Source of the DNA: Soehngenia sp.
Lineage (GTDB): Bacteria > Bacillota > Clostridia > Tissierellales > Tissierellaceae
Length of the DNA: 64,000 nucleotides
NCBI GenBank assembly: GCA_024637045.1
Contig: JAGXFX010000001.1
Span: 1-64,000, forward strand
Direction: 5' to 3'
This document shows, piece by piece, positions 34,764-44,622 of this stretch (position 1 is its first letter; each line of letters opens with the position of its first letter). The notes beneath the pieces are model-generated. The model did not search any database, was not told where the DNA came from, and saw only the letters and a list, made by a program, of their open reading frames with translations. A program made the translations under genes and the position numbers.

Positions 34764-35474
34764 GCCATGGGGAGGGCATGTAATACCTGCTTCAGCCCTG
34801 ATTTTGTCCTTAAGGACTTTTCTTACATCGTCAACGGACATTTTGTGTTGTCCTACTTCAACCAAGGTTCCCATTATAATCCGAACCATATTATGGAGGA
34901 ATCCATCACCCGTAAAAGTAAAGGATAGAATCGGTCCTTCTTTTGCATAACTGATTGAGTACAATGTTCTGGTTGTTGATTTCGTCGGCTTCTTGACTGA
35001 AGAGAATCCCAGAAAATCATGAGTTCCCTGAAGTATTTCTATTGCATTGTCGATGGCAAACATATCAAGGGACTCTTTTATATGCCAGGAATACTTCCTG
35101 TAAAATGGAGATTGATATTCCTCTGTATACAATTCATAAGTGTAGTCTTTTTTTACCACATTGTACCGACTATGAAATCTGCCGCTAACTTCCTGGATAT
35201 TTGAAACTACTATATCTTTGGGAAGATAGTGATTGATATATTCCTGAATTTGCTTTTCTGTCATGCTCGTGTCCGTTTTAAAGTTAGCTACCTGACCAAG
35301 AGAGTGAACCCCTGCATCAGTTCTGCCTGATCCTACGATTTTGATTTCCTTCTGGCACATTTCGCTAATAACATCTTCAAGCTTTCCTTGAATGGTGCGA
35401 TCTGATTTTGGTAGTCTCTGCCATCCTAGGTATCTGCTTCCATCGTACTGAATAATCATCTTATAATTTTTCAC
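34737..35474 (-). CDS. truA: tRNA pseudouridine(38-40) synthase TruA
   Basis: 245 residues, the normal TruA length when the GTG at 35474 is used (AAGGAGAGG upstream). The catalytic Asp is in GSGRTDAGVHSLGQVANF, and the C-terminal region has FTGDGFLHNMVRIIMGTLVEVG. The enzyme makes pseudouridine at positions 38-40 of many tRNAs. Thirteen bases separate it from the upstream yitT-family gene, so the two probably share a transcript. Convergent overlap of 27 bases with the GNAT gene. Confidence 0.94.
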   Translation of the reverse strand: MKNYKMIIQYDGSRYLGWQRLPKSDRTIQGKLEDVISEMCQKEIKIVGSGRTDAGVHSLGQVANFKTDTSMTEKQIQEYINHYLPKDIVVSNIQEVSGRFHSRYNVVKKDYTYELYTEEYQSPFYRKYSWHIKESLDMFAIDNAIEILQGTHDFLGFSSVKKPTKSTTRTLYSISYAKEGPILSFTFTGDGFLHNMVRIIMGTLVEVGQHKMSVDDVRKVLKDKIRAEAGITCPPHGLFLSRVYY

Positions 35475-35487
35475 ATAAATCCTCTCC

Positions 35488-36330
35488 TTAGTATGTAAAG
35501 CCTTCTCCTTCAACCTCGGTTACATAGGATACTGAGACAAATGCCTTTTCATCAATGTTTCTAATAAAGTCTCTGATCTTAATATATTCACTTCTGGAAA
35601 CAATTGTATTGACTATTCTTTTGTCTTCGTTTGAAAAACCACCCGTAGCATGATAAATGGTTGTTCCTCTTCCAATTTCCGTATGAACGTAATCATTAAT
35701 CGAAGAAAACTCGCTGGAAATAATCAGCATATTGATTTTAACGTTGAATCCAGCTATCATTTTATCGATTACAAGTGAGTTTATAACAATACCAAGTAGT
35801 GCATACATACCCAGTCTTGCTCCAAATACAAGGCCAGCAAAGATTGTGATGAAGAAATCAGCAGCCAGTAGGGATTTGCCAATATCCATATGTGTGTATT
35901 TGTTTATAATCTTTGCAATAATATCTGTTCCTCCGGTTGATGCATTCTGATTAAATACGATGCCCATACCCATACCATTTATAAGAATTCCGAATATCAG
36001 GTTTATGAAAAGGTCATCTGTAAAAGGTCCGGTCATGGGAATCACAAGTTCGAAAAAACCAATCATGCCGGACAGGGCCAATGATGCATATACAGTGTAG
36101 CCTCCAAACTCCCTTCCCAAAACTATAAAGGCAGTTATAAAAAGTATGATATTTAAAGCGGCAAGTATGACCCCCATGGGTATTGAGGGAATCAGATAGC
36201 TCAGGATCATGGCCAGTCCAGTAGCTCCACCGACGGCAAGATTTGATGGTATAAGAAAAAAATACATTCCCATTGTCATAATTAATAGTCCCAAATTAAT
36301 AAGCATAAATCTTTTAAAGTTAAATTTCAT
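35488..36330 (-). CDS. YitT family membrane protein
   Basis: 280 residues: five to six transmembrane helices (DUF161) with FLIPSNLAVGGATGLAMIL near the N-terminus and NASTGGTDIIAKII in the middle, then a cytoplasmic DUF2179 domain (TEIGRGTTIYHATGGFSNEDKRIVNTIV) at the C-terminus. The ATG at 36330 has AAAGGTGA upstream. Function unknown; a transport role is often proposed. Confidence 0.93.
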   Translation of the reverse strand: MKFNFKRFMLINLGLLIMTMGMYFFLIPSNLAVGGATGLAMILSYLIPSIPMGVILAALNIILFITAFIVLGREFGGYTVYASLALSGMIGFFELVIPMTGPFTDDLFINLIFGILINGMGMGIVFNQNASTGGTDIIAKIINKYTHMDIGKSLLAADFFITIFAGLVFGARLGMYALLGIVINSLVIDKMIAGFNVKINMLIISSEFSSINDYVHTEIGRGTTIYHATGGFSNEDKRIVNTIVSRSEYIKIRDFIRNIDEKAFVSVSYVTEVEGEGFTY

Positions 36331-36413
36331 AGAATAGTCACCTTTCTTCTTTGTTACAATCAAGATATTATAGTAAAAATTATACCCAAATGCAAGTATA
36401 TTATCAATTATAG

Positions 36414-36442
36414 TTTACATTGTCGGCTTGTACAAATAAAAT
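36414..36442 (+). promoter_or_regulatory. Promoter of the NADH:flavin oxidoreductase gene
   Basis: TTTACA, a 17-base spacer and TAAAAT, about 45 bases before the ATG. Confidence 0.6.
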
Positions 36443-36486
36443 AGAGGTAAGATGGAATAGTAGAAAAATGGGAAGGATTTGATTGT

Positions 36487-37536
36487 ATGACTAATTTATA
36501 TGGAAAAAGAGAGTTTGGAAAGTTGGAACTAAAAAACCCATTTGTCCTGCCTCCAATGGTTGCGTTTGGCTTTGCAGGAGAAAGTGGGAATGTCTCACAA
36601 AGAAATATTGATCATTACGATGAGATAACTAAAAATGGTGCTGGATTGGTCGTAGTTGAAGCAACATGTATAAATCCAGATGGAAGACTCTCGCCAGACC
36701 AACTGGCAATATGGGATGATTCTTACATTGAGGGATTGGGCAAACTGGCGGATACAATACATAAAAATGGAGCTGTAGCCATTATTCAGCTGCATCATGC
36801 AGGCTTAAACGCCAAGGCAGATGTCACAGATTATCCAGTAACCTCTTCGGATTTTGAAAGGAAGGGCAGGTTTTCAAAAGGTATGACCGAGGAGCAGATA
36901 AAATCTACAATAGCTGAGTTTGCATCTTCCGCTGAGAGGGCTCAGAAAGCTGGTTTTGATGGAATCGAGATTCACGGTGCACACGGATATCTTTTGACTC
37001 AGTTTTTCTCAAAGAAGGTTAATAAAAGGACCGATGAATATGGAGGAAGTTTTGACAACAGGAATTTAATTGCAAAAAAAATTCATGATAAAGTTAGAGA
37101 AAAGACAAGAAAGGGTTTTATTGTAGGAATAAGAATGGGTTGCAATGATGATAATATAGAGGAAAGCATAGAGAGGGCAAAAGAGTTTGAAAAAATCGGC
37201 TACGATTATCTTCATGTTTCCACTGGATTTGACAATACCCAAATAGAGGTAGAAGCACCAGCGGATTTTCCATGCAACTGGATAGTATATGGTGGAACGC
37301 TAATTAAAGAAAAGGTAGGAATACCAGTAATTGGAATCAACAAAATTCTTAAAAAAGAACAAATTGATTATCTTCTCCAAAATGAGCTTCTAGATTTGGT
37401 GGCCATAGGAAGAGCTCAATTGGCAGATCATGATTATATTGAACACTTGGTTGGGGAAGGAGATATTGTAACTTGCATTGAATGCAGACCATGCAAGTGG
37501 TTTACAGATGGAACAAAATGTCCAAGGCACATATGA
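36487..37536 (+). CDS. NADH:flavin oxidoreductase (old yellow enzyme family)
   Basis: 349 residues forming an FMN-binding TIM barrel: NPFVLPPMVAFGFAGESGN at the start, IIQLHHAGLNA, DGIEIHGAHGYLLTQFFSKKVNKR and VGIRMGC. The His-x-x-His-like active site (EIHGAHGYL) is intact. It ends with a Cys-rich segment CIECRPCKWFTDGTKCP in place of the full iron-sulfur and NAD(P)-binding domains of the larger dienoyl-CoA reductase type. The substrate is unknown. It stands alone with its own promoter. Confidence 0.9.
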   Translation: MTNLYGKREFGKLELKNPFVLPPMVAFGFAGESGNVSQRNIDHYDEITKNGAGLVVVEATCINPDGRLSPDQLAIWDDSYIEGLGKLADTIHKNGAVAIIQLHHAGLNAKADVTDYPVTSSDFERKGRFSKGMTEEQIKSTIAEFASSAERAQKAGFDGIEIHGAHGYLLTQFFSKKVNKRTDEYGGSFDNRNLIAKKIHDKVREKTRKGFIVGIRMGCNDDNIEESIERAKEFEKIGYDYLHVSTGFDNTQIEVEAPADFPCNWIVYGGTLIKEKVGIPVIGINKILKKEQIDYLLQNELLDLVAIGRAQLADHDYIEHLVGEGDIVTCIECRPCKWFTDGTKCPRHI

Positions 37537-37629
37537 ATTGTTCATTTATTCAAATAAACGGTTATTGGAGGCTATAAGGGGTATATAAATATAGGAACTT
37601 AAGATAAATATTAATGAGGAGGCTGACTG

Positions 37630-38115
37630 ATGAACTACGTTGAATTTGCAATCCAAATGGAAATTGACGGTGAAAATTATTACAGAGAACAGGCAGAAAA
37701 GAATAAAGGTAATGCTCTTGAGAAGGTATTCCTAAATCTTGCCGATGATGAGAAAAAGCACGCTGACCTTGTAAAGAAATACGCAGAAGCTAAGGACTAC
37801 AGTTTGGACGAGCAGAACGCATATGTTGAATTTGAGAGTGTATTCAAGTCTGAATCTGATTTCAAAGTTGAAACAACAGTTGATCCAAATCAGCTGGATG
37901 CATATAGATTGGCTCTTAAGAAAGAACAGGAGAGCATAGACCTGTACAAAAAGATGAAGGAAGAAGCAGAATCAGAAAAAGGAAAGAACTTGTTTGATTA
38001 TTTGGTAAGACAAGAAGAATATCATTTCAAAATTTTTGATGACATGGTCCAACATCTTAGAAAGGCTGAGGATTGGGTTGAGGATGCAAGATTCGGAAGA
38101 AGAGATACTTACTAG
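37630..38115 (+). CDS. Ferritin-like / rubrerythrin-like diiron protein
   Basis: 161 residues, entirely helical, with two pairs of Glu/His metal ligands: MEIDGENYYREQ, DDEKKHADLVKKY, KKEQESIDLYKKM and RQEEYHFKIFDDM. This is the erythrin/rubrerythrin four-helix bundle without the rubredoxin domain. Such proteins handle peroxide or iron in anaerobes. The ATG follows GAGGAGGCTG. Its partner electron donor is not encoded nearby. Confidence 0.88.
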   Translation: MNYVEFAIQMEIDGENYYREQAEKNKGNALEKVFLNLADDEKKHADLVKKYAEAKDYSLDEQNAYVEFESVFKSESDFKVETTVDPNQLDAYRLALKKEQESIDLYKKMKEEAESEKGKNLFDYLVRQEEYHFKIFDDMVQHLRKAEDWVEDARFGRRDTY

Positions 38116-38164
38116 ACTTAAGGCGGCCGATGGGCTGCCTTGCTTGATTCAGAGGTGAAATTTT

Positions 38165-38725
38165 ATGAAAAGTTTAATAGTAGTTGATTGTCAATACGAC
38201 TTCATAGATGGTACACTCGCATGCGAAAATGCAGAAAAGGCGGTACTTAATATCATAGATTACATTAACAAAAATGATGTCGATGTTTATTATTCAATGG
38301 ATTGGCACACAAAAGACAATAAAAGTTTCAGTGAGAACGGAGGTATTTGGCCAGTCCATTGTGTACAAGGTGAGAGAGGTGCCATGTTACACGATGATCT
38401 TAGCAAGTTGATAATCAATTCGTCACAGAGACCTAATCCTGAAAATGTTTACTACAAGGGAGCAAACGATAAAATTGAGGAGTATTCGGCCTATTCCGCT
38501 AAAACAGAGTCTGGAGTAGTACTTAATGAAGAAGTAGTAGAGAAGGTAGTTGTTTCAGGTATAGCCAGTGAGTATTGTGTCAGGGAAACAGTACTGGCTC
38601 TCTTGGATGATGGATATGAGGTACAGCTACTGGCTAGTGGAGTTGGTTATGTGGATGATTCCGATCATTTGAAAAACTTGGAAGATCTTCGAGACAGAGG
38701 CGTTGATGTGATCGGTACAGACTGA
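38165..38725 (+). CDS. Isochorismatase family cysteine hydrolase (nicotinamidase-like)
   Basis: 186 residues. The triad is visible: Asp in IVVDCQYDF, Lys in YYKGANDKIEEYSAY and Cys in SGIASEYCVRET. The metal-site DWHTKD and the WPVHCVQG loop favour nicotinamidase (PncA), which makes nicotinate for NAD salvage. It is slightly shorter than many PncA proteins. It lies 49 bases after the ferritin-like gene. Confidence 0.85.
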   Translation: MKSLIVVDCQYDFIDGTLACENAEKAVLNIIDYINKNDVDVYYSMDWHTKDNKSFSENGGIWPVHCVQGERGAMLHDDLSKLIINSSQRPNPENVYYKGANDKIEEYSAYSAKTESGVVLNEEVVEKVVVSGIASEYCVRETVLALLDDGYEVQLLASGVGYVDDSDHLKNLEDLRDRGVDVIGTD

Positions 38726-38779
38726 AGATGCAAGACTCAAGGTAATGATTGTAAGTGTAGTTTAGCAAGGAGGCAGAAA

Positions 38780-39103
38780 GTGAACACTGAAAAAGTTGTA
38801 TATTTTAATTCTGATGAGGAGTTGGATGAGTTTACAAAACAGGAGACCCATATTCTATATTTCAGCTCTGAGAACTGTAATGTATGTCACTCTGTTTCCC
38901 CCAAACTGGTGGACTTAACATCAGAATATGATGTTATGATCGGGAGGATAGACATCAATAAAAATGTGAAGATGGCAGGTCAGCATCTTATTTTTTCAAT
39001 ACCGACCATTTTGATATTCAACGAAGGAAGAGAAATAGTCAGGGAAAGCAGATTTGTTGATTTTGAAAAGATTGACAGAACGCTCAAACTCATTTTAACA
39101 TAA
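38780..39103 (+). CDS. Thioredoxin family protein
   Basis: 107 residues with the thioredoxin fold. ILYFSSENCNVCHSVSPKL gives a CNVC active site rather than the classical CGPC, and the cis-Pro is in FSIPTILIF. The start is GTG with AAGGAGG upstream. The atypical active site suggests a special partner rather than the general thioredoxin. A terminator follows. Confidence 0.87.
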   Translation: MNTEKVVYFNSDEELDEFTKQETHILYFSSENCNVCHSVSPKLVDLTSEYDVMIGRIDINKNVKMAGQHLIFSIPTILIFNEGREIVRESRFVDFEKIDRTLKLILT

Positions 39104-39116
39104 ATCTAAATCGTAT

Positions 39117-39152
39117 AAAAAAGCATCCATCTACTTTTGGCATGCTTTTTTT
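39117..39152 (+). terminator. Terminator after the thioredoxin-like gene
   Basis: AAAAAAGCAT and ATGCTTTTTT pair around a loop; the 3' arm itself supplies the T run. Confidence 0.8.
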
Positions 39153-39218
39153 GTTCAAAAGTCTCATTTTGGGGTATCATTCAAGTAGATGTAAAACTAC
39201 AAAAATGGAGGGATGGTT

Positions 39219-39674
39219 ATGTATATCAAAGACATTATGACCAAGGATGTTATAACAGTTACTTTAGATGATAATGTAGAAAAATGTGCTTCGTTACTAA
39301 TAAAGCACAACTTAAGTGGACTTCCTGTATTGGATGATTCTGGAAAGCTAGTTGGGATAGTAACAGAAGGCGATCTTATAAGAAGAGCATCAAGGATAAA
39401 GGGTCCAGCTGTTTTGGAGGTTCTTGGTGGAATGATATACCTTGACAGCCCAAAGAAATTCATGGATGAATTAAAGAGCGCCATGGGACAAAAAGCTAAA
39501 GATATTATGACAGAAAAGGTAGTAACAATTGAACCTGATCAGACCATTGAAGAAGGTGCAACACTTCTGGTAGAAAAAAACGTGAAGCGTCTGCCTGTCA
39601 TAAACAAGAAAGGAGAACTTGTTGGAATAGTCTCAAGAAGGGATATTATGAATTATCTTTTCCCAGAGCAGTAG
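39219..39674 (+). CDS. Protein with two CBS domains
   Basis: 151 residues made of two CBS repeats: IKDIMTKDVITVTLDDNVEKCASLL ... GLPVLDDSGKLVGIVTEGDLIRR and AKDIMTEKVVTIEPDQTIEEGATLL ... RLPVINKKGELVGIVSRRDIM. Such pairs bind adenosine-type ligands. No enzymatic domain is attached. The ATG at 39219 is correctly spaced from GGAGGG; the ATG two codons earlier overlaps that site. The gene stands after a terminator and is followed closely by a membrane-protein gene. Confidence 0.93.
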   Translation: MYIKDIMTKDVITVTLDDNVEKCASLLIKHNLSGLPVLDDSGKLVGIVTEGDLIRRASRIKGPAVLEVLGGMIYLDSPKKFMDELKSAMGQKAKDIMTEKVVTIEPDQTIEEGATLLVEKNVKRLPVINKKGELVGIVSRRDIMNYLFPEQ

Positions 39675-39705
39675 TAAAAATTGATGATTGTAAGGGGGGC
39701 GGAGT

Positions 39706-40524
39706 ATGGTTAAAAGAAAAGAAGGAGTTTTATTAAGTCTTATGGCATTTGTAATGTACGTCGTAATGGTAGGCACAAACGCAATGGCGAATATCCTGCC
39801 AATAAATGGGATCACAACAGGGGAGGTTTCAGATAACCTGCCCAATTTGTTTGCACCTGCTGGAATCACCTTCTCTATTTGGGGAATTATATATCTTTTA
39901 TTGGGAATCTATTCAATCTATCAGATCATATACATATATCGAGGAAATAGTGAAAGTGCTGGACTTAAGAAGGTCAATATATTTTATATAATAACATCTG
40001 TTGCAAACAGTATCTGGATATACAACTGGCATCATGGCAATGTTGGAATAACAGTTGTTTTAATGCTCTTAATCCTCGTTTCTCTTATTGTGATTGTTTT
40101 TACGCTTAGATCCATGATCACTTCGGGAGACAAAATGATTTGGGCAACTCTGCCATTTAGTGTCTATTTTGGCTGGATAACAATTGCAACAATAGCAAAC
40201 ATCACTGGATTGCTTGTAGATATTGGATGGCATGGCTTTGGCATGACTGAGTCTTTATGGACTGTAATTATATTGATAGTCGGATTGATAATTGGTGGAA
40301 CAACTATATGGAAGCTTGAAGATAAAGCCTATGGGGCTGTTATGGTATGGGCATATATTGGAATACTGATTAAGCATATTTCTCAGGATGGTTTCAATGG
40401 AGAGTACCCGGGAGTTATTGTAACTGCAGGAATCGCAACAGGAGTATTCTTATCCATAATATTCCTTGCATCAAGGAAATCGAGAAAAAAAAGGTTTATG
40501 TTCAACAAAAGCTCTGGGTTTTAA
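39706..40524 (+). CDS. TspO/MBR-related tryptophan-rich membrane protein
   Basis: 272 residues with about seven hydrophobic helices. The N-terminal half holds FAPAGITFSIWGIIYLLLGIYSIYQI, the Pro/Trp motif found in TspO/MBR-related proteins, and several tryptophans recur in the helices. It is longer than classical TspO (about 160 residues). The ligand is unknown. It lies 31 bases after the CBS protein gene and may share its transcript. Confidence 0.7.
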   Translation: MVKRKEGVLLSLMAFVMYVVMVGTNAMANILPINGITTGEVSDNLPNLFAPAGITFSIWGIIYLLLGIYSIYQIIYIYRGNSESAGLKKVNIFYIITSVANSIWIYNWHHGNVGITVVLMLLILVSLIVIVFTLRSMITSGDKMIWATLPFSVYFGWITIATIANITGLLVDIGWHGFGMTESLWTVIILIVGLIIGGTTIWKLEDKAYGAVMVWAYIGILIKHISQDGFNGEYPGVIVTAGIATGVFLSIIFLASRKSRKKRFMFNKSSGF

Positions 40525-40611
40525 ACTCCATTAAGGGGTAGAAGTATCAATATTATCCCGCGAATTACAGCGAGAAATTAAATGAAATAATAACAATAAT
40601 GAGGTGACAAG

Positions 40612-41013
40612 ATGAGTCTGTTCAAAATGTATGGAGTTTCATTCACCGTATTCTTCGCAATAGACCTGATATGGCTTGGATTGATTGCAAAAAATCTCTA
40701 CAAGGAACACTTGGGATATATAATGAGCCCAAATGTCAACTGGGTAGCTGCCATAGGGTTTTACGTATTCTATATCGCAGGGTTGATATTCTTTGCAATA
40801 GCACCTGCAATCGAAAGAGATAGTTTGCTTTACGCAACATTGGTGGGTGCTTTTTTCGGGTTTATAACCTACGCTACCTATGATATGACAAATCTGGCAA
40901 CACTAAAGGATTGGCCAGTTTTTATTACAGTTGTGGATATTATCTGGGGAACAGTGCTTTGTGGGCTAACAGCTTCAACAAGTTTTCTGATTCTAAAGGC
41001 TATAGGAGTCTGA
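40612..41013 (+). CDS. DUF2177 family membrane protein
   Basis: 133 residues with four hydrophobic helices. FFAIDLIWLGLIAKNLYKEHLG and GAFFGFITYATYDMTNLATLKDWP are the hallmark segments of DUF2177. Function unknown. The ATG has GAGGTGAC upstream. It closely precedes the DegV-DAK2 gene. Confidence 0.9.
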   Translation: MSLFKMYGVSFTVFFAIDLIWLGLIAKNLYKEHLGYIMSPNVNWVAAIGFYVFYIAGLIFFAIAPAIERDSLLYATLVGAFFGFITYATYDMTNLATLKDWPVFITVVDIIWGTVLCGLTASTSFLILKAIGV

Positions 41014-41030
41014 TGATGGGAGAGGATTTT

Positions 41031-42818
41031 ATGACAATGAAAAAGCTAAATGGAGAGGACTTGTACTATGCCTTCTTATCAGGTGCAAACGAGGTGATTA
41101 AACAAAAATACGAACTTAACAGAATCAATGTATTTCCAGTACCCGATGGAGATACAGGATCAAATCTGGCTTATACAATGTACACCATCGTAGAAGAGGC
41201 AAGGATAAAACAGACTGTAAAGCAAACAATGGAATCCATAGCAGAAGCTGCTCTAAATGGTGCCAGGGGAAATTCTGGTATAATTTTTGCTCAGTATATA
41301 AATGGAATGTATATGGAAATGACTGAAGAAGATGATGTAACAGTGGAAGGTTTTACTCATCTGGCAAATCAGGCTGTCCAGTATGCCTATAAATCAATTG
41401 CTGAGCCGGTAGAAGGTACAATGATTACGGTTATAAAGGACTGGGCATTGTCGCTTCAGGAATATAGGGGTAAAGCGACTGATTTTGGTGAGCTAATGGG
41501 GGAGTCACTTCTTGCTGCTGCTGATTCATTAAGGAGAACACCAGAAAAATTGAAAGTTCTGAGGGATGCTCAAGTAGTTGATTCAGGAGCCAAGGGATTT
41601 GTACATTTTCTTGAAGGGTTTCTAAAATTTGTCAGAACCAGTGAAAAAGTAGTTTTTGAAGAGGACTATTCAGATGTACTAATTCAAACTGAAGATTTGC
41701 ATATCATGGATAACATGGATCTTCATTTCAGATATTGTGCTGAGGCACTGATTCAAGGTGAAAATATGGATGTTGATAAAATCAAGCAAGATATAGCAGA
41801 TATTGGAAATTCTCTCGTTATTGCTGGAAATAGAAACAAAGTGAGAATTCATATACATGCAACTCAGCCTGAAGAGCTTTTTAGAAGGTTGAGGAAACAT
41901 GGAAGAATAATTCAGCAAAAGGCAGATGATATGAAGCGGCAATTTGAAGCTATACATTCAAGGGCTTATCCAATCGCTCTTTTAACAGATTCAATTGCAG
42001 ATCTCCCCAAAGAAATCATGGACAAATATCAGATTTACATGTTGCCGTTGAATCTTATGGCAGACGGAAGCAATTACCTGGACAAGATGACAATATCATC
42101 TGAGTATTTCTATAAGCTTATGGATGAAATAGATGAGTATCCTTCATCATCTCAGCCAAGTTCAGTTATTGCAGAGGATTATATAAGATTTTTACGGTCG
42201 AATTATTCAAAGGTTATTGTAATAACAGTTGCTGATAAAATGAGTGGAACCTTGAATACTTTCAGAAAAGCTTTGGGAAAATTGGGAATAGATGATGGAA
42301 GCGTTGCATTGATCGATTCAAAAAGAAATTCTGGCGCTGAAGGCCTGATAGTAATGAAGGCCGCAGAAATGATCCATGAAGGAATGGATTTTCAAGAAAT
42401 TCTAGATAAGCTGGACTCAATAATACAAAAAAGTGAAATATTTGTAAGCGTCACTGATCTTAAGTATATGGTAAAGTCAGGAAGAATTAGCAAATACGTG
42501 GGATTTGCTGCAAATACATTGAATTTTAAGCCAGTTGTATCCATAGACAAGGAAGGGAATGGTTCAATAATAGGAAAAGCCTTCTCAGTCGATGCAAATA
42601 CAAAAAAGATATACTCCCTGGTAGAGGAGATTAATAAGGAAAAAGGAGTCGAAAGATATGCTATTGTTCACGCTGATGCATTTGAAAGAGCCAAGGATTA
42701 CGAGAAACATTTAGTCCAGATGATTGGTAAGGAACCGGAATATATTATGGAAATTTCGACTATTGTTGCAATGAGTGCCGGGATTGGAACTGTAGGAGTT
42801 GCTCTTATAAGCAACTAA
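41031..42818 (+). CDS. DAK2-DegV fusion protein (FakA/FakB-like)
   Basis: 595 residues. The N-terminal half is a DAK2 (dihydroxyacetone-kinase-like, ATP-binding) domain with [17 protein letters not shown] and [14 protein letters not shown], followed by a DAK1-like middle. The C-terminal half is a DegV fatty-acid-binding domain ([32 protein letters not shown]). Kinase and lipid carrier are separate FakA and FakB proteins in other Firmicutes, so this fused form suggests fatty-acid phosphorylation within one chain. The track start lies in the previous gene. The ATG at 41031 follows AGAGG; ATGs at 41013 and 41016 are alternatives. Confidence 0.88.
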   Translation: MTMKKLNGEDLYYAFLSGANEVIKQKYELNRINVFPVPDGDTGSNLAYTMYTIVEEARIKQTVKQTMESIAEAALNGARGNSGIIFAQYINGMYMEMTEEDDVTVEGFTHLANQAVQYAYKSIAEPVEGTMITVIKDWALSLQEYRGKATDFGELMGESLLAAADSLRRTPEKLKVLRDAQVVDSGAKGFVHFLEGFLKFVRTSEKVVFEEDYSDVLIQTEDLHIMDNMDLHFRYCAEALIQGENMDVDKIKQDIADIGNSLVIAGNRNKVRIHIHATQPEELFRRLRKHGRIIQQKADDMKRQFEAIHSRAYPIALLTDSIADLPKEIMDKYQIYMLPLNLMADGSNYLDKMTISSEYFYKLMDEIDEYPSSSQPSSVIAEDYIRFLRSNYSKVIVITVADKMSGTLNTFRKALGKLGIDDGSVALIDSKRNSGAEGLIVMKAAEMIHEGMDFQEILDKLDSIIQKSEIFVSVTDLKYMVKSGRISKYVGFAANTLNFKPVVSIDKEGNGSIIGKAFSVDANTKKIYSLVEEINKEKGVERYAIVHADAFERAKDYEKHLVQMIGKEPEYIMEISTIVAMSAGIGTVGVALISN

Positions 42819-42831
42819 AAAGGGGGCTATT

Positions 42832-43605
42832 ATGGAAAACTATCTTGTAACTCTGTTAGTATTGTTTATATATTTCAATATTGTATTTGCAATTGCTCAA
42901 TCAAAAAAAAACAATGGTCTGATTGATATAGCGTGGGGATTTGGATTTGTAGTTGTAGCGGTAACAAGCTATTTGATATCTGCGGAGTATACTTTAAGAG
43001 GATCAATTATAACAATTTTGGTACTTCTCTGGGGATTGAGACTTTCTTGGCATCTGTTCAAGAGGAACTGGAACAAAAAAGAAGACTATCGATATGTTGC
43101 AATGAGGGAGAAGTGGGGATCAAAGAACCATGCAGTAATGGCTTACATCAGGGTTTTCATGTCTCAGATGGCACTCTGTTTCATAATAGCTCTTCCAATT
43201 ATGATAACAAACTTTAGCAGTGTAGAGGGTTTGGCAATCTTGGATTTTGTTGGAATCGCAATATGGATAATCGGTTATTATTTTGAGGTTGTCGGTGATG
43301 CTCAGCTTAAAGAGTTTATCAGCAATCCTGAAAACAAAGGAAAACTTATGAAATACGGATTGTGGAAGTACACAAGGCATCCTAATTATTTTGGAGAGGC
43401 TACAATGTGGTGGGGAATATTTCTGATTTCCCTATCCGTACCAGGATCATTACTTGGTATAATAAGCCCAATTACAATAACTACTCTTTTGTTGTTTGTA
43501 TCTGGGGTTCCGCTTCTTGAAAAGAAATACAAGGATCATCCGGAATGGGATGATTACGCAAGAAAAACCAGTAAGTTTATTCCATTGCCGCCAAAAGATC
43601 AATAG
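42832..43605 (+). CDS. DUF1295 membrane protein (steroid-5-alpha-reductase-like)
   Basis: 257 residues with six or so helices. [18 protein letters not shown] near the start, and [27 protein letters not shown] near the C-terminus, match DUF1295, related to steroid reductases and isoprenylcysteine methyltransferases. The conserved RHPNYFGE is the usual cofactor-binding signature. Substrate unknown. It follows the DAK2-DegV gene by 13 bases, so it is probably co-transcribed. Confidence 0.88.
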   Translation: MENYLVTLLVLFIYFNIVFAIAQSKKNNGLIDIAWGFGFVVVAVTSYLISAEYTLRGSIITILVLLWGLRLSWHLFKRNWNKKEDYRYVAMREKWGSKNHAVMAYIRVFMSQMALCFIIALPIMITNFSSVEGLAILDFVGIAIWIIGYYFEVVGDAQLKEFISNPENKGKLMKYGLWKYTRHPNYFGEATMWWGIFLISLSVPGSLLGIISPITITTLLLFVSGVPLLEKKYKDHPEWDDYARKTSKFIPLPPKDQ

Positions 43606-43635
43606 AACATATCATCTACTTCGGAGGTGCATAGA

Positions 43636-44583
43636 ATGTCAAATAAACCTGTTATTGTAGTAAGCAACTGTCTGGGATTTTGTAATTGCAGATATGATGG
43701 TCAGGTGATCAATGATAAATTTGTAAAGGCTTTGGAGTCGTATGTTGATTATATCAAGGTATGCCCAGAGGTTGATATTGGTCTTGGAATTCCCAGAGAT
43801 TCAGTGAAACTGGTTAAGGTAGACGGTAAAGCGGAGTTGTATCAGCCAGGACAGGACAGATATGTAACAAAGGAAATGGACGAATACTCAGAGAAAATTT
43901 TGTCATCATTGGACCATGCAGATGGATTTATCCTAAAGGGTAGATCTCCTTCTTGCGGTATTAAGGATGTGAAATATTATCAATCCATGGTAAAAGGAGC
44001 AAGCTCTGAAAAGGGAATAGGAAGGTTTGCGGAAAAAGTATTTGAAAAATTTCCATTCAGTGCAATTGAAGAAGAAGGAAGATTGACAAACCTCGCCTTA
44101 AGGGAGCATTTTCTGACAAAGTTGTATACAAATATGAGATTCAGGGAGATCAAGGATGGGAAACTAAAGGATCTTGTTGATTTTCATACTCGACATAAGT
44201 ATATACTAATGTCATATAACCAGAAAGAGTTAAAATCCATGGGTAAGATTGTAGCCAATCACCAGAATAAAAAGTATGAAGACTTGTATGGTGAATACAA
44301 GGAACATCTTGGCAGTGCAATGGAACAAGCTCCAAAATTCACAAATCAATTGAATACTCTGATGCACATAATGGGGTATTTTTCAGATTATCTGTCAAAG
44401 GATGAAAAGGAGTATCTACTGAAGAGTCTTGATAAATATAGAAAGAGAAGAAGTCATCTAAGTGTTCCTGTAGGAATATTAAGAGGGTATGCCATCAAGT
44501 ATAAACAGGAGTACATTCTTGGGCAATACATATGGGAACCATTTCCTGAGGATATGTTGGATATAAGCGATACTGGCAAATAA
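43636..44583 (+). CDS. DUF523 and DUF1722 domain protein
   Basis: 315 residues. The N-terminal DUF523 part carries VSNCLGFCNCRYDGQ and RSPSCGIKDV cysteines, suggestive of a metal or cluster site. The C-terminal DUF1722 (YbgA-like) part contains FHTRHKYILMSYNQKELKSMG. The two-domain arrangement is common in bacteria; the function is unknown. ATG at 43636 with GGAGGTG upstream; the track start is three codons earlier. A terminator follows between convergent genes. Confidence 0.9.
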   Translation: MSNKPVIVVSNCLGFCNCRYDGQVINDKFVKALESYVDYIKVCPEVDIGLGIPRDSVKLVKVDGKAELYQPGQDRYVTKEMDEYSEKILSSLDHADGFILKGRSPSCGIKDVKYYQSMVKGASSEKGIGRFAEKVFEKFPFSAIEEEGRLTNLALREHFLTKLYTNMRFREIKDGKLKDLVDFHTRHKYILMSYNQKELKSMGKIVANHQNKKYEDLYGEYKEHLGSAMEQAPKFTNQLNTLMHIMGYFSDYLSKDEKEYLLKSLDKYRKRRSHLSVPVGILRGYAIKYKQEYILGQYIWEPFPEDMLDISDTGK

Positions 44584-44622
44584 AAGGCTCAAGGACCAAA
44601 TCAAAGGTCCTTGAGTCCTTTT
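44582..44622. terminator. Terminator between DUF523/1722 gene and the HTH regulator
   Basis: AAAAGG-C-TCAAGGACC pairs with GGTCCTTGA-GT-CCTTTT; A and T runs at the ends allow use in both directions. Confidence 0.85.

Noticed and set aside
38117-38143. AAGGCGGCC/GGGCTGCCTT hairpin after the ferritin-like gene as a terminator
   Set aside because: The stem is present but no T run follows; too weak to list as a terminator.
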